Numbered from the stretch's first letter, positions 1-12,347 are shown. The stretch is DNA of 64,000 nucleotides from Atrina japonica (GCA_030159075.1 BROG01000047.1:361501-425500); one strand, 5' to 3'. The notes: generated from the sequence alone by a model not told the origin. Numbers and translations: made by a program.

Positions 1-700
1 AAAAGTGGAATGGTACAGTTGTTACAGCAGTAACATCAGGTGCAGGACATTTTGTCACCTTCCAAATTCTTGAAATTGAAATGCATATGTGATAACATAT
101 GTCACCGAAAAATCCAATGCAGTTAGCGATGGTGGTAAGTATGGCCAAATCTATAGACAATTTTCCTTTTCAAAATTAAATATATGTAAATTCAATTTGC
201 AAACTTTGAAATGATTTCATTTCAGAATATATTTTCAAACATATAAGTGAGTTTTAGACTTTTTTCCTGAAATAAAGGAGTCACTTGCAAATGTTTAACC
301 GGATGTGATCTGTACAAAAATGATTTATAGACTATTGCATTGGTGTGTGGAGTTGATAAGGTAATCGCCAACCCCGGTGATATAAATCTGCTTGTCTAAT
401 CTTGTGCTTCAAACACGTGTTTATGCACCTAAACAAAGTCTGACACAAACTTTTTTGAATTCTCAGCACATAATTATTTTACGTTATTAAGCTATATTGT
501 GACGTCAAAGCGCGTGCATGTAGCTTGTCTACAACCTATGGTGTGGACAGAGAAATTCTGGCTTAGAACGGGGGATACATCTGTCCAAAGTGGGAGAAAT
601 ATCAAATAATAGATTTACGTTGAAATACTGCCTACGGCATGTTTTGTTTCTCCTTGATATTTAGAATAATAAATGAATTATTCGTTAGACTGTGTTTAAG
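1..700. other. No gene seen
   Basis: AT-rich sequence with one TGACGTCA at 500-507. Nothing recognisable. Confidence 0.6.
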
Positions 701-704
701 ACTC

Positions 705-797
705 ACTCAACTTCCTTTCAGTCATATGGTGGTGACCATTATTTATTGGTGGAAGAGATACCCGGAGAGGACCTTCCACAAGTAAACTGGAAAACTC
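705..797 (-). repeat. SINE family A tail fragment, reverse orientation
   Basis: On the minus strand it reads the family A tail: TCCAGTTTACTTGTGGAAGG, GGGTATC, CCACCAATAAAT and CATATGACTGAAAGG. Short ORFs across it are not genes. Confidence 0.65.
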
Positions 798-1080
798 TGC
801 TAATATCAAAATATAACAATAAATATACAGATCATTTATAAAATAACATACGGTTGTGTAAATGCTTACCGAACAGCACGCAGACGAATACCAGGGCCAG
901 CAATATCCTTGCTTGTAAATCCCGGATGCCAACATCGTTTGAGTATTTTACCATATTGTGCTAATATCGCCGTTAGTTCAATGATGTTTTATCTTGTGAA
1001 TCAAGAAAAAGAAACAGGATTGTAGTTAATTAAGTTGTTTGTAAGGTACTGATTGGTATACAAAAAGTAGTATATATTAA

Positions 1081-1098
1081 TATTATTATTATTATTAA

Positions 1099-1145
<47 letters not shown>

Positions 1146-1146
1146 T
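1081..1146 (+). repeat. (AAT)n microsatellite
   Basis: A short (ATT)n run turns into (AAT)n; poly-Ile/Asn ORFs here are artefacts. Confidence 0.95.
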
Positions 1147-2097
1147 AGGACCAAAATAAGTACTTAGTGAGACCATCAATTGAGCTCGAAATTAGTTTGC
1201 TGTTTAGGTCCGAAAGATAAAACAATGCCAAACCTAAATGTATTTTCAAATCTGTCGAAAATATAAGTGCTAAAAATTATTAATATCTTAGTTTTTGAGG
1301 ATTTTAGATTTCAAACAAAAGTACTGTTTCTACGAGATATCACTTAAGATCCAAAACACATCTTAAACTTTGTTGCATCATGTTTAATTTTAGTAACAGT
1401 GCATAATGCCCTTATTTCACTAAAATTAAAGTGAAAAATGTGAATTGTTTTAGCGCAGTAAATTCTGATTTTTAATAGTTTTACTGGCAATTTTCAGTGG
1501 ACTGCAGTGTCTGGAAAGATGTTAAAAAGTGAACTTATTATGGGCAAAAAGGTCTTGACTTTCACAATTATCTTTTACTAATTTTAAATTTTTAGCAGAG
1601 AAATATCAAACTTTTAAAATAAATTTAGTCGCAGAAATAGTACAGATTTGCCCAGATGATTTTAACCAATAAACTTATTGAAGGTATATTGATGCATATA
1701 TATATTCAAATGAACACCTGAATTTACCCTCGGGTTTTAGTGGGGTCCAGGTGATTCGGTCTTTGGTTTTCTGTGCTTTTGCGCATTGCTAATCTTGTTT
1801 TTGTATTTGCCACGGCTTTAAGTGAAGAGCGGATACAAATATTGGTAAGCGATCTGAAGTTGGTACAAATGAGTATTTATTTGATAAAAAATTTGGAATA
1901 TTAATAAGAATAAAGTACTAAAACTTCCACGCCACGATGCGCTCAGCGAAGATACATGTAATATAGTCTTCCTTTCCTCTAAATTGAAATCCTGAATCCA
2001 CCCTAGCTTTGTCTGTATGTTTTGTATTTTATGAGTTTTGACTACACCTTGTTTTTTGTGTGTGTTTGTTGTTTTTAATTTCTCTTTAAATTGTTTG

Positions 2098-2100
<3 letters not shown>

Positions 2101-2179
<79 letters not shown>
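2101..2179 (+). repeat. (AT)n microsatellite
   Basis: Pure AT dinucleotide run abutting an E2 repeat. Confidence 0.97.
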
Positions 2180-2184
<5 letters not shown>

Positions 2185-2609
2185 ACATAATACCAAAGTT
2201 ATAATGCTCAAGACGATATCGTTTCTGTCAATTAGACTTCATCAGTTGAGCTCCAATTTGAAAAGTATGTGCATTTTCTAAAGAGAAAGTGGTATCATAC
2301 AAGGCCAAATAATATCTCTAAAAGTAAAGCCGAAATCCGTCTAAGAGTAACCACTGTAAAAAAAAATGTGACTATCTTTGCTTTAGAAAATTTTCGAATT
2401 TAAATGGTGTAATCAGTTCCAAATATTACTTAATTATAAGATGAACAGCTGGTACCGAAATACCAGGTACTAGGTTCATGTATACCCTCGGGGACTCAAA
2501 CGGTCCACCAGAAGTGGCAACGACCTAGTGGTTATAATTATTATAAACATAATACCAAAGTTATAATGCTCAAGACGATATCGTTTCTGTCAATTAGACT
2601 TCATCAGTA
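2175..2609 (+). repeat. E2 interspersed repeat with duplicated 5' segment
   Basis: A segment of about 70 bp (ATTATAAACATAATACCAAA to CTTCATCAGT) occurs at 2178-2248 and again at 2538-2609, bracketing about 290 bp of E2 body. It follows an (AT)n tract. No ORF. Other E2 copies lie at 4555, 17937, 20247, 39694 and 43586. Confidence 0.75.
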
Positions 2610-3560
2610 ACAAAATTGTCGTTTTCACATATTTTTCAGCAGGTATGGATATAAAAACTTATCTGAAACAAAATTTGCATTGGATTAAAATATGATGTGA
2701 TTTTATCATTAGGTATTATCAGCTCAAGATCATTAAAATCTAACCATTGATGATTTCCAATTCTTTTTTTCAAAATGAAAGCACCATTTTCACACATACG
2801 CGTTTTATCACCCCCAACAATTACAGCAATACAAACACATATTTAGTAATATTTGAAATGAAATATATAATAAAATGATAAAAACTTACGTGGTGATAAG
2901 TTTCCTTCATATCAAACCGTAGTTTTAACTAAGTATGAAACATTTATGCTTTCTTTTACCTGTCACTTCTATGCATGCTGACAGACCTAGATCCAATCCC
3001 ATCATAAATAGATTCCACACACATATCAAATGTAATGAATTAACATAATAGTCACTGAATAGTCACTGACAAATTACCCACTGCAGTAATTCATACACCT
3101 TTTCCTCAAAATGAATAGCGACTATTCCAATTGAATCAAATTCAAAAATGTGTGTTAAATCGGTTTGTCGTCATCAGATAATGCATATATTATTCATAAG
3201 TAATGCATACACTAACGATGGCACTTTAAAATGCTTTACCATTGTGACAACAAAGGTTGCAGTACCATTTGTTTGATGGAAAATGGACAATTATCATCAA
3301 TACATTTAATCAGCTGAATCGAGGCCAAATTTTATTTTCTCCCCAGTTTCCTACATTTCAAGAAAGCCGTAATCGAGATGGTTTATTAAAAATTCATTTG
3401 TTTTTCCTCGATGCCAAGTCAACAAATATGAGTTTAAATTCTTTTGTGATGGGGAAACTGAACACAGATTTATAGAATTTCAATAACGAAAATCATTTAC
3501 AAACAGGACAAAATTTATTGAATCCCACGCTTTTGTCTGTAATTCTTACAGAGGACTTAA

Positions 3561-3642
3561 CCCTTTCACCCCTGAAAATTAAGTTGGTATGCTCTTTTCG
3601 ATTGTTAAGACAGGTTGATTATGGCCTGTAGGGTTGAAAGGA
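3561..3642. mobile_element. Short piggyBac-like MITE
   Basis: The inverted ends CCCTTTCACCCC and (reverse) TCCTTTCAACCC are flanked on both sides by TTAA, the piggyBac target duplication. It is only 82 bp with no coding capacity. A related copy lies at 46493-46575. Confidence 0.65.
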
Positions 3643-3988
3643 TTAAATACGCATGTACAATTTCCTCTATATTGAATTAAATTTCCGTATTGAAAATTTC
3701 CATTGCAATGAAATCAAACGTTTTTACTACACTTCCACATCCGGTACCAAAGGAAAATGTCTTACGGTATTGCCCATAGTAAAGATGTTGTATTTATATA
3801 ATAATAAAAATGTATGCTTTATGATATAATAAAAAAATCATTGGCACTAGAAGTAGTATTTGAGCTACCGGGAATTCAAATTGTTAAGGTACAATCTACA
3901 ATGAGAATATTGATAAATATAGAATATGGAAACAATAATTAGGCAGTATTTCAGTATCTAAATGTACGTGTTCATCTACATTACTATG

Positions 3989-4066
3989 TAAGGCGCCCCG
4001 TGGACGAGTGATTTGAACATCGTCATGAAATACCTCGCCTTCAAGTTTGAGTCCCATCGTAACCTA
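3989..4066 (+). repeat. Decayed SINE head (family A)
   Basis: GGCGCCCCGTGGACGAGTGA and, 60 bases later, AGTTTGAGTCCCATCG are a worn A-box/B-box pair. No tail follows. Confidence 0.45.
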
Positions 4067-4554
4067 AGGTAAAGTTTATACTTAAATTTTATTTCAAAAC
4101 GCAATTTTAAACTCGACTTAGTTTTAACTCAAGTTGCGTTTCTCGAGGCAAAGTATGACAAATCTGCTGACAATATATATATTTCCAAAGTTTTCAGATA
4201 TGACTAGTAAATTTCAAATCATGTTCTATTATGACATTCATGACATATGACTGACACATTTCAAGTTTCGTTTCAATTCGTGTATCGGCAATTAAAGTTT
4301 TAGAACGGCAAGATATAAATAACAGATTTCAATTCGTATACCGATATGACAATATATATGACTTTCTATTGACGTGCTATTATGACAATACTATGACAAT
4401 GACCTATATATTTCAAGTTACATTTTATTATGCCAATATATGACTAATATATTTCAATTCACATTCTTTAAGGAATGAGGGTACCCGGTGAATCAGGTCT
4501 CAAAAGCGTTCTTCTCGTAAGCTGGAGGTATTGAGTCCAATACTTGGTGTCCGT

Positions 4555-4765
4555 TTTAGATAAGATAAGATAATCCATCTTTTTACAGTGGTTACTCTTA
4601 GACGGATTTTGGCTATACGTTTAGATATATTATTTGTCCTTGTCTGATACCACTTTCTCTTTAGAAAAACTATTTAAAATTGTAGCTCAGTTGATGAAGT
4701 CTAATTGACAGAAACGATCGTCTTGAGAATTATAACTTAGGTATTATGTTTATAATATTTTTACG
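4555..4765 (-). repeat. E2 repeat copy, reverse
   Basis: It reads in reverse the E2 body from ACAGTGGTTACTCTTAGACG through GATGAAGTCTAATTGACAG to TATTATGTTTATAATA. It is followed closely by an E1 copy. Confidence 0.7.
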
Positions 4766-4789
4766 AAAGTTCTAAGTCTAGAATTGGTA

Positions 4790-5045
<256 letters not shown>

Positions 5046-5344
5046 CTAAGAATTAGGTCTTGAGACGTTCGACCAAATAAGATTTGGACTTCGTATTATG
5101 TCCAGCCTTACGACTTGCGACTATTCTACAAAGAGTTGAGGAGTTGCTGCGTATGACCATAACAATTCCTGTCTTTATGACTACTCAGAGACTGCGTTGA
5201 TTAAGTCATTGTTGTAAGCGTAATACAAATGTATATACGTTAACTAGCAAGACCTTATTTGAAAATATGAGAACATGTCTTAATATTTCAGTTAGGGTTA
5301 GATTGATAAAATTGTTGTTAGTTTTATTTTAATGACAATTATTT

Positions 5345-5865
5345 AGGTAAAAAAAGAAGAAGTACCAATGAATATTCGGAACGTCCATTAGAATATGACA
5401 AGTTGGATATAAAAACGTTCTCTATATGTATGTCATTTACGAATCCAAATCAGAGCTCTCGTGGCTCCGCTTTAGAGTGCTCGATTCGCAACCAGAGAGT
5501 TACAGGTTCGAGCCTCGGCGGGGGCCGCTGGATTTTTCCTGTCCTTCGGATGAGACAGTAAAAGCCGAGGTCCCGTTTCACATTAGGTGTCGGCATGTTA
5601 AAAAACCCTCATTGCTCAATGGCCGTAAGTGCCGAGCATATTCCAAAATTTGAAGCTCTTCATCGGCATTTGGTGACATCTCCATATGAGTGAAAAAGTC
5701 TTGAGTGGGACGTTAAACAACAATACAACTACAACTACGAAACTAAATCAGAATGGGATCAGGCGCCAGGAAGAACTCAACATCCCCTATTAGCATGCCA
5801 CAACCGTCACAAATGTTCCATGGAAATTTTTCGAGTTCGGTGAAACACAGCTAAGAAGTTTACTG
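5345..5865 (+). repeat. E1 repeat copy interrupted by SINE family B
   Basis: The left half (5345-5454) has AAGAAGAAGTACCAATGAAT and CATTAGAATATGACAAGTTG. The right half (5745-5865) has AATGGGATCAGGCGCCAGGA and TGTTCCATGGAAATTTTTCG. The SINE at 5455-5744 divides them. Confidence 0.75.
5455..5744 (+). repeat. tRNA-derived SINE (family B) inserted in an E1 repeat
   Basis: A degenerate head with B box GGTTCGAGCC (5515-5524) is followed by a conserved body (CCTTCGGATGAGACAGTAAA, AGTGCCGAGCAT, CCATATGAGTGAAA) ending TTGAGTGGGACGTTAAACAA. An 8-bp duplication AAATCAGA (5447-5454, 5745-5752) marks the insertion. E1 sequence resumes on the far side. The 75-residue ORF across it is not a gene. Confidence 0.85.
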
Positions 5866-6048
5866 TTCGATTAAAATTATCCGTCGTTCCGAGTTATACT
5901 TTAAACATAATTTCTACACTCAAATCTCCATTATCACTTCAGGAGTGAAACGTAAAATAACTTTACTGCATTTGCATTAGTATGTCGTATAAATTAAAAG
6001 GTTGTGTTACTTTGTTTAGATCAGACAACATCCACATGACCTCTTTCA

Positions 6049-6056
<8 letters not shown>

Positions 6057-6124
<68 letters not shown>
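6057..6124 (+). repeat. (CT)n microsatellite
   Basis: Pure CT run; the minus-strand Arg-Glu ORF over it is an artefact. Confidence 0.97.
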
Positions 6125-6126
<2 letters not shown>

Positions 6127-6556
6127 CTTTTTTGTAGTTGATAAACATTTAATTACAGAAATACAAAGATCAATTGTTTTTTTATTACCTTAACCGGAAC
6201 ATCATTCCTAGGGCATCAATAAAAGTTATAGTGGCGTTTGATTTTTATCGGCTTTCAAACAAATGTTATGTTAAATAACAAAGTAGGTATAAGAGTGTAA
6301 AGATATGAGACAACTAATTCTCAGCATCACAGAGCTTTAAATTGAGCATTAACCTTGTTAAATTCTTGTCATGGAAAAAATCAATGCATTTATACTTGAC
6401 ATCCTTGAACGTTAATGTTGCGGGTACAAGGACATTAAAAACCTTCAAAACTAAATTATAGAACATGTATCAAAAGAATTATAATATTGATTGTCTCTTT
6501 TGACAATCAGTTTACTTAATTTATCGTGTCAATGGAATAAATTATCTATGTTATGG

Positions 6557-6558
<2 letters not shown>

Positions 6559-6606
<48 letters not shown>
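6559..6606 (+). repeat. (AT)n microsatellite
   Basis: Pure AT run; it creates the poly-YI segment in a spurious 140-residue ORF. Confidence 0.97.
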
Positions 6607-6610
<4 letters not shown>

Positions 6611-7136
6611 AATAGAAATGAAATGGTTAATAAAAACTTACACTGCCCAAAATTATGTTATAACGTATTTCATGGGTACAAATTTGCTTTATTCCTTATA
6701 ACTTACTATAAGAAAACAGGAGTATCTAAAATATTTACTGTCATTAAATGTATCATCATTTTTCTTCACGTAATGTCAACAATTATTTCGAAACAGTCGC
6801 GCAATGGTTTTCCGCATAGCAACAGTCAACGCATGACCCAGATTTGTCGAGGAGAGTCAGCCATCTTGGAAAATGATTTGTGTATGACGCAGTGTACTAT
6901 TTGTCAAATTTGAAGTTAATCACCTATCGAGAAGGCAGGATGTTTGGGGGTTGAAATTGGCTGAGGGATGTTAAGGGGGCGTGTCTCTATGCCAAGTTAT
7001 GTTATAATATAAAATGCGTGTTGCTAAAACAATATTAGCCAATCAAAATATATGATACCATGGTAGTTTTGTCGTCTGTACCAATTGTGATTTTGTTTTC
7101 GTTTAACTGTGGACTCATGCCGAGTTTGAACAATCA

Positions 7137-7215
7137 ACAGAATGCTTACTCTTCCATGACACCTGATCCCACTTCAGAATTTCCAGATGTCCGTATATGT
7201 CTTATATCCATCCGA
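7137..7215 (-). repeat. E3 repeat fragment, reverse
   Basis: GCTTACTCTTCCATGACACC then TGATCCCACTTCAGAATTTC is the reverse of the E3 core (GGGATCAGGTGTCATGGAGG). Confidence 0.55.
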
Positions 7216-7529
7216 ATCGTATTTTTGTCTCCTAAACATCTTTGAGATTAATAATTTGATATCTGTGATTTTTATATTTTATTATCCTTGTTTTAAAAGA
7301 GCAAATAACATCCATTCAAAATTTATTTTTTATTGACTCATATATTTTCTTTAAGAAAGTGGTATTTAGTTATGCAAAAGCATAAAATAATATAATAATA
7401 TATATTAATATAACAATCCCAGGACTTAGCATAAGTGTTAATAAGAGTAGTCCTATAATAAGTAGAAATATGAAATGCTAACTGGCAGAATTGCCAAAAG
7501 ACAGTACGACAGTATATAAAGGTCTGGTG

Positions 7530-7654
7530 ACCATCTGACAAACACGGTCGTCTGGAAAATACACAGGTGGGATCAGGGTAATGATGGAGTAAGGTATTTA
7601 TACCAACCCTAAAATTTGCGATACGTAGAGATCAAATGCGATTCCAGATGTCTT
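7530..7654 (+). repeat. E3 repeat copy beside SINE A
   Basis: CTGACAAACACGGTCGTCTG and GGTGGGATCAGGGTAATGAT match the E3 core. The SINE at 7668 follows at once. Confidence 0.55.
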
Positions 7655-7667
7655 AGTGAAGAGATGA

Positions 7668-7912
7668 GGGGGGCCTCCGTGGCCGAGTGGTTAGAGCATT
7701 GCGCTTTAAATCACAAGGCCTCTCACCTCTGGTTCGAATCCCGCTAGGGTCATTTCGAATTAAGTGGGAAAGTTTGCCAGTTTTCTTGCGGAAGGTCGGT
7801 GGTCTTTACCCGGGTAACCGGGGTTTCTCCTCCACCAATAAAAACTGGACGCCATTATATGACTGAAAAATTGTTGAGTATGGCGTAAAACAAAAAATCA
7901 AAATCAAATCAA
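7668..7912 (+). repeat. Full-length tRNA-derived SINE (family A)
   Basis: A tRNA-like head carries an A box (TGGCCGAGTGG, 7680-7690) and a B box (GGTTCGAATCC, 7731-7741). The tail includes CACCAATAAAAACTGGACG and ends in a run of AAATCAAA units. A perfect 13-bp target-site duplication (AGTGAAGAGATGA at 7655-7667 and 7913-7925) fixes both ends. The head would carry the internal pol III promoter. Confidence 0.9.
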
Positions 7913-8164
7913 AGTGAAGAGATGATAAAGGTTTTTTTTTCTTAATCTTCATAAATGCAACAATGCGGTGACGAGAACATTGAAATAATGTTAATTAAAG
8001 ATACATTGTACTTGGGAACATATGTTTAAACCAACGGCAGAAGGTCATATGCAAAAGTACATCTGACAAATGTTTGTCATGTTATAAAATATTTTGTCTC
8101 CCATTTGATACTTCATTGCCACCTGAATTCTTTTTGTGCAAACTTACTTGAAACGAAATTAGGT

Positions 8165-8315
8165 GGCCGATATTTGGGTGTATTGAGTGAATAAAAAATC
8201 TCGTCCCGAGTGGTTACAATCTGGCCGTTCAATCCAAGAAATTCCCGAATATTGGACCTTCGTCACGAGGGTTGAGATTTTCGTCTCCACTAAGTACACC
8301 CATGTCTGATTATTT
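8165..8315. mobile_element. Small foldback (inverted-repeat) element
   Basis: The left arm GGGTGTATTGAGTG...AATCTC...CCCGAG pairs with the right arm (reverse) GGGTGTACTTAGTG...AATCTC...CCCTCG. A hairpin of about 150 bp with no coding content. Confidence 0.5.
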
Positions 8316-8582
8316 TTTTCTGCCATGCTTCATACCTATCTGTGATTACATATTTTGTAAAATATCCACTCAAAAAGTGAAACAAGGGTCTCCTAGACAA
8401 TATCCGCACCGTAAACTTCTTTTTAGATCTGTGCGTGCCAAATATTTTCTTTCTTTCACTTTCCCGCTATCTTTTATACTTTTCAAGATAATTCCCGAAA
8501 CACGTAACTATTCATAAACTTCATTATTATTACAAAGAAGACAAAAATTCAGATACTTTATCAATTGTCCACATAGTCATTA

Positions 8583-8715
8583 AAAATGGACAAACACGGA
8601 CCTCTGGAAACCAAGAGGTGGGATGTCATGGAGGAGTAAGCATCCGTGAAGTCCACAGTAGGTCCAATGGCACGTGAGGAGTGTATCCTCGTACAATTGG
8701 TATAGACGTTCAACA
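8583..8715 (+). repeat. E3 repeat copy
   Basis: Carries ATGGACAAACACGGACCTCT, then GGAAACCAAGAGGTGGGA, and TACAATTGGTATAGACGTTC, which recurs in the 19845 copy. Three overlapping short ORFs here are repeat noise. Confidence 0.7.
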
Positions 8716-10178
8716 ACCCGACCAACCAACGAAAAGGCGTCAACATTCTCAGTGAATATGTAGTCCAAACAAGACTTAATTTTGATTGACATTCGCGGTT
8801 TTCGATATACATGCGCAAATTTGTTGATTAAATTTGTATATGACGTCACAATACTCGTACACCCCGGTCATATCGGATATTGAAAATGCATTTCGTGACG
8901 TCAAGAAAAAATCGACTAACCGAAATCGTCGCGAATAGCTTATGCCTATTTCCGTCTGTTTTATTAGTAAAATGTCTGTTTCATGTGTGCTTGAAGGCAA
9001 GCTTTTTTACAAGTCATTAAAAATATCAATCACGCTTGGCACATTAGTGTTTTATAATAGAAAGTATCCCTTAATTGATCATTCCATTTATGGCCCTTGA
9101 TCATATGATGTCACATACTTGACACCTACCTTTAAATGCATACATTGCTACTAACTTTCGCGATATGATATCCATTATACTTAAAAATTCAATTTTTGTA
9201 AATGTACATTGCTATGATATGATGTCCATATACCTTTAAATGTACATTGCTTTGTCAATTTAAATTAAAGTTGCAAGAGACAGACAAAACGACGATTATC
9301 CCAGATCATAAATCCTGCAGACCCCCTATCCCAAAAACTTATATCCCACCTACCCATTTATTTTCATGTAATGGATTGAATATTGAACATTTTCAGGCTC
9401 GAAATACGTTTTATTTATCATTAGTCTATGTTGTGGGTAGAGTCAGGAAGATGTATTACTTAACAGGATCAAAATGATTAGGTAAAGGTGTAAGGTTTAT
9501 ACCATTCATTTTGAAATTATAATACATTAGCATCAGATCCTATTCATAAAGGAAATGTTTTACATATTTTGATTGTGATAAATAGAACATCACGTGAGTA
9601 CTTAATAACATATATTATGTTACCAAAGACTTTGTGATATATTATTATTTAGGGAATTAAATATCTTGATGGCTTTTGCAGATATGGCAAATCATTTCCA
9701 TTATTTGCTTTAAGCTTTAAGGGCATGGGCTGTGGGTTTTTTTTATCCAAAATTGTATTTCCGTTTTATTACAGATAATTTTACTTATCATATATATTTA
9801 TATAGGAATGCAATATACAAATATCCAATGACAGTCAGTTATAACAACATGTCACACGTAGGCCTGTGGCGTTCAAAGTAATCAGAGCTGAAGTAATTAT
9901 ACTTCATTTACGAAGCTGGATTCGGATTCCGATCTGTCACGGATCAATCGAATGAGTATCATATAAATGGAAAATTATACAATATATAAAGATACATTTC
10001 ATGTAAGATTCGTGAGATATTTTAGACATGTCCACAAGTATGAGAAAAATGTGTATAAAATATTCGTTGACTTTGTTAGAAAAAATATTTTCCCGACATC
10101 TGATTATCAGGCATGGAAAAACTCGAAAAACAGATTTTAATTCGTTTTAGGAAGTTTTTAGTATTATGATGTCATAAG
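8716..10178. other. Upstream of the GPCR; no gene seen
   Basis: Contains TGACGTCA motifs at 8841-8848 and 8896-8903. The GPCR promoter should lie here, but no TATA box can be assigned with confidence. The 60-90-residue ORFs show no family features. Confidence 0.5.
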
Positions 10179-10681
10179 ATGGATAAGGATAGCTCAGATA
10201 GTTTATGTGTGTGGGATATTGTAATTATTGTGGCATTTTGCGTTGTAGGTATTATATCCGTTTTTGCTAACTTCATCGTGTTTGCGACCATCGTGTGTTC
10301 TAAAAGACTCCGTAACGTCAATTCTTTACTACTTCTAAACATGTCAATATCAGACACGTGTTTGTCTCTTACGTTGGTTCCCCTTACGGTTGATGGGATC
10401 CGTCATCAAAAATGGTCATATGGACAGGTAAGTATATTTTAGTACATTTTGTATGGCGTTTTGTATTTATTTAATTATAGCATATTTTAGTGTTCAACGG
10501 AATGTTCAAACGTTGTAGGTAACTTTCATATCTAAATATATCAATGGTCATAAAATATCATATCCATGAAATGTGATTGCTTTCGATTAATTGCAAATTA
10601 CTTTCTAGCGAACAACAACACGGCATGGTAAATGGTGACGTAAGAAGGTAACGTTGGTCATTCATAGAATAAGAATATGTA

Positions 10682-10763
<82 letters not shown>

Positions 10764-12009
10764 GCATGCATCTTGCTTTAACAGTTTGTATTGTAGTTAA
10801 AGTATGAGAGACAAAAACGTTTAAAACACAACCTATAGAAGGACATTGATTTAATTGTAAAATCTGCTGGCATGATGATATGGTAAGAGTTTTCGTAATC
10901 TTATATTTCAGATTCCATGTGAAGCTGTTGGGTTCCTCATCAATGTTTTCTCCCTTGGATCAGTCTCCACTATAGTTGTTCTAGCCCTGGACAGGTATTT
11001 ATCAATCATACACTGCCTAACATATAGCAAATGGTCACAACGGAAATATGTTATCTTTACTTTAGTAGTTATATGGACGGATGCAACGGTTTGTTCCGTA
11101 CCAGCGATCGTCGGAAAATGGGGAGTAGTTTCTTACGAGAGGGCGTACCATACATGCATAATAACATGGAGATATCACCTTACGTACGCTGTTTATATGA
11201 CAGCAGTAAGTTTTGCTGTCCCACTCGTTATAATGATATTTTGCTACAGCAGTATCATAAAAGTTGCCAGAAGGCATGCAAGACGAATCGGGGACATGAA
11301 CAGCCATATAGACCGACATTTACCGAGGTATGACAGTCGGATATCGGCTAACGGATGTGTAGCTTTCGCCATGATGGAACCGATCAATAGACTATCTTTG
11401 TTCGGATTTCCCAATGTACATACCTTACCACCAGTTAACGTGATGAACTTTGACTTGAATACCAACGTGCGATCGGCTTCAAGACCTTTTCGACTTCTAA
11501 GACAATGTAAAACAGTATTTAGATTACTGGGTCTAATGATATTCTTTATAATATGTTGGATACTACATGTATACATAGAACTTAAGGATGCTATTTATTT
11601 TAAACAAAGCGTGGATTTAGATTCTAATTCTAACGATTACCTCCCTTTGTTTTCCATACTATTGATAGCATTGCATACATCTTGGAACCCATTTATTTAT
11701 GCATTAATAAACAAGAATTTCAGAAGTGAATTTAAAATAGTGTGTTTTCGAATTTGGGGAAAACGTAATAATTCGACTAAGGTTGTGAGTGTTTTTTATC
11801 GAAGACAAAATCATGTCAACTTCCCAGCAGAAACTGACATCAACATTTTTGTTAGGCACTCTCTACGACAACATACATCTGACATTCCACGAAGTGTTGA
11901 TGACAATGGACAAATACTCGACGCAAGTTCTCTGCAAATGTTTGCCAACACATATAGGATAATGCCAGGATATATAACAGATTGTAATGCTTATCCAACT
12001 TATCCGTGA
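10179..12009 (+). CDS. Orphan class A (rhodopsin-like) GPCR, two coding exons
   Basis: Predicted 448-residue seven-helix plasma-membrane receptor. Coding exons are 10179-10427 and 10912-12009, with a GTAAGT donor and TTTCAG acceptor in phase 0. An in-frame TGA at 10167-10169 supports the start. Family landmarks by residue: N31 (1.50), D59 (2.50), C86 (3.25) expected to pair with C165 in extracellular loop 2, DRY at 110-112, W138 (4.50), P187 and Y195 in TM5, C298-W299 in TM6, and NPFIY at 342-346. Position 3.32 is Ile93, so the amine-binding Asp is missing and an aminergic ligand is unlikely. Position 6.50, usually Pro, is Leu301. The third intracellular loop is long (about 85 residues), and Cys361 after helix 8 could be palmitoylated. 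From memory, the loop 2 to TM5 region loosely recalls GPR161-type orphans, but ligand and subfamily are unknown. The gene is intact and the fold is certain. Confidence 0.9.
10684..10760 (+). repeat. (AT)n microsatellite in the GPCR intron
   Basis: Pure AT run between the two GPCR exons. Confidence 0.97.
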
Positions 12010-12041
12010 AAAATCATATATATCATGTTATTTATCTAACG

Positions 12042-12042
<1 letters not shown>

Positions 12043-12123
<81 letters not shown>
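12043..12123 (+). repeat. (AT)n microsatellite after the GPCR stop
   Basis: Starts 34 bases past the stop codon, so it probably lies in the 3' UTR. Confidence 0.97.
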
Positions 12124-12126
<3 letters not shown>

Positions 12127-12341
12127 GAAATAGTTTTCCATGCAATGATTGACTGCTATATGGTAATGACAATCTAACAGTGATGTAGGTAACCAGTATA
12201 CAGTACATTTGGATTGGCTATGTATAACGGCTATGTATAACGGTCTACTGATTTAGTAAGCCCTAACACGTGTTTTATGTTGTTATTTCATATTGTTTTG
12301 TATTGCTTTTATAATTATATTAGTGGAATATTTTTTTTTAC

Positions 12342-12347
12342 ATTAAA
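12342..12347 (+). promoter_or_regulatory. Possible polyadenylation signal of the GPCR gene
   Basis: ATTAAA, the commonest variant poly(A) signal, lies about 330 bases after the GPCR stop and beyond an (AT)n tract. No AATAAA was noticed between the stop and this point. Support is positional only. Confidence 0.25.

Noticed and set aside
6491..6913. 140-residue ORF on the + strand
   Set aside because: Part of it is an (AT)n tract translated as YIYI, and the rest has no recognisable domain.
7668..7750. Possible functional tRNA gene (A and B boxes)
   Set aside because: The cloverleaf is imperfect and the sequence continues into a SINE body with target-site duplications, so it is a SINE head.
11244..11576. 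110-residue minus-strand ORF
   Set aside because: Antisense shadow of GPCR exon 2, which has clear family motifs on the + strand.
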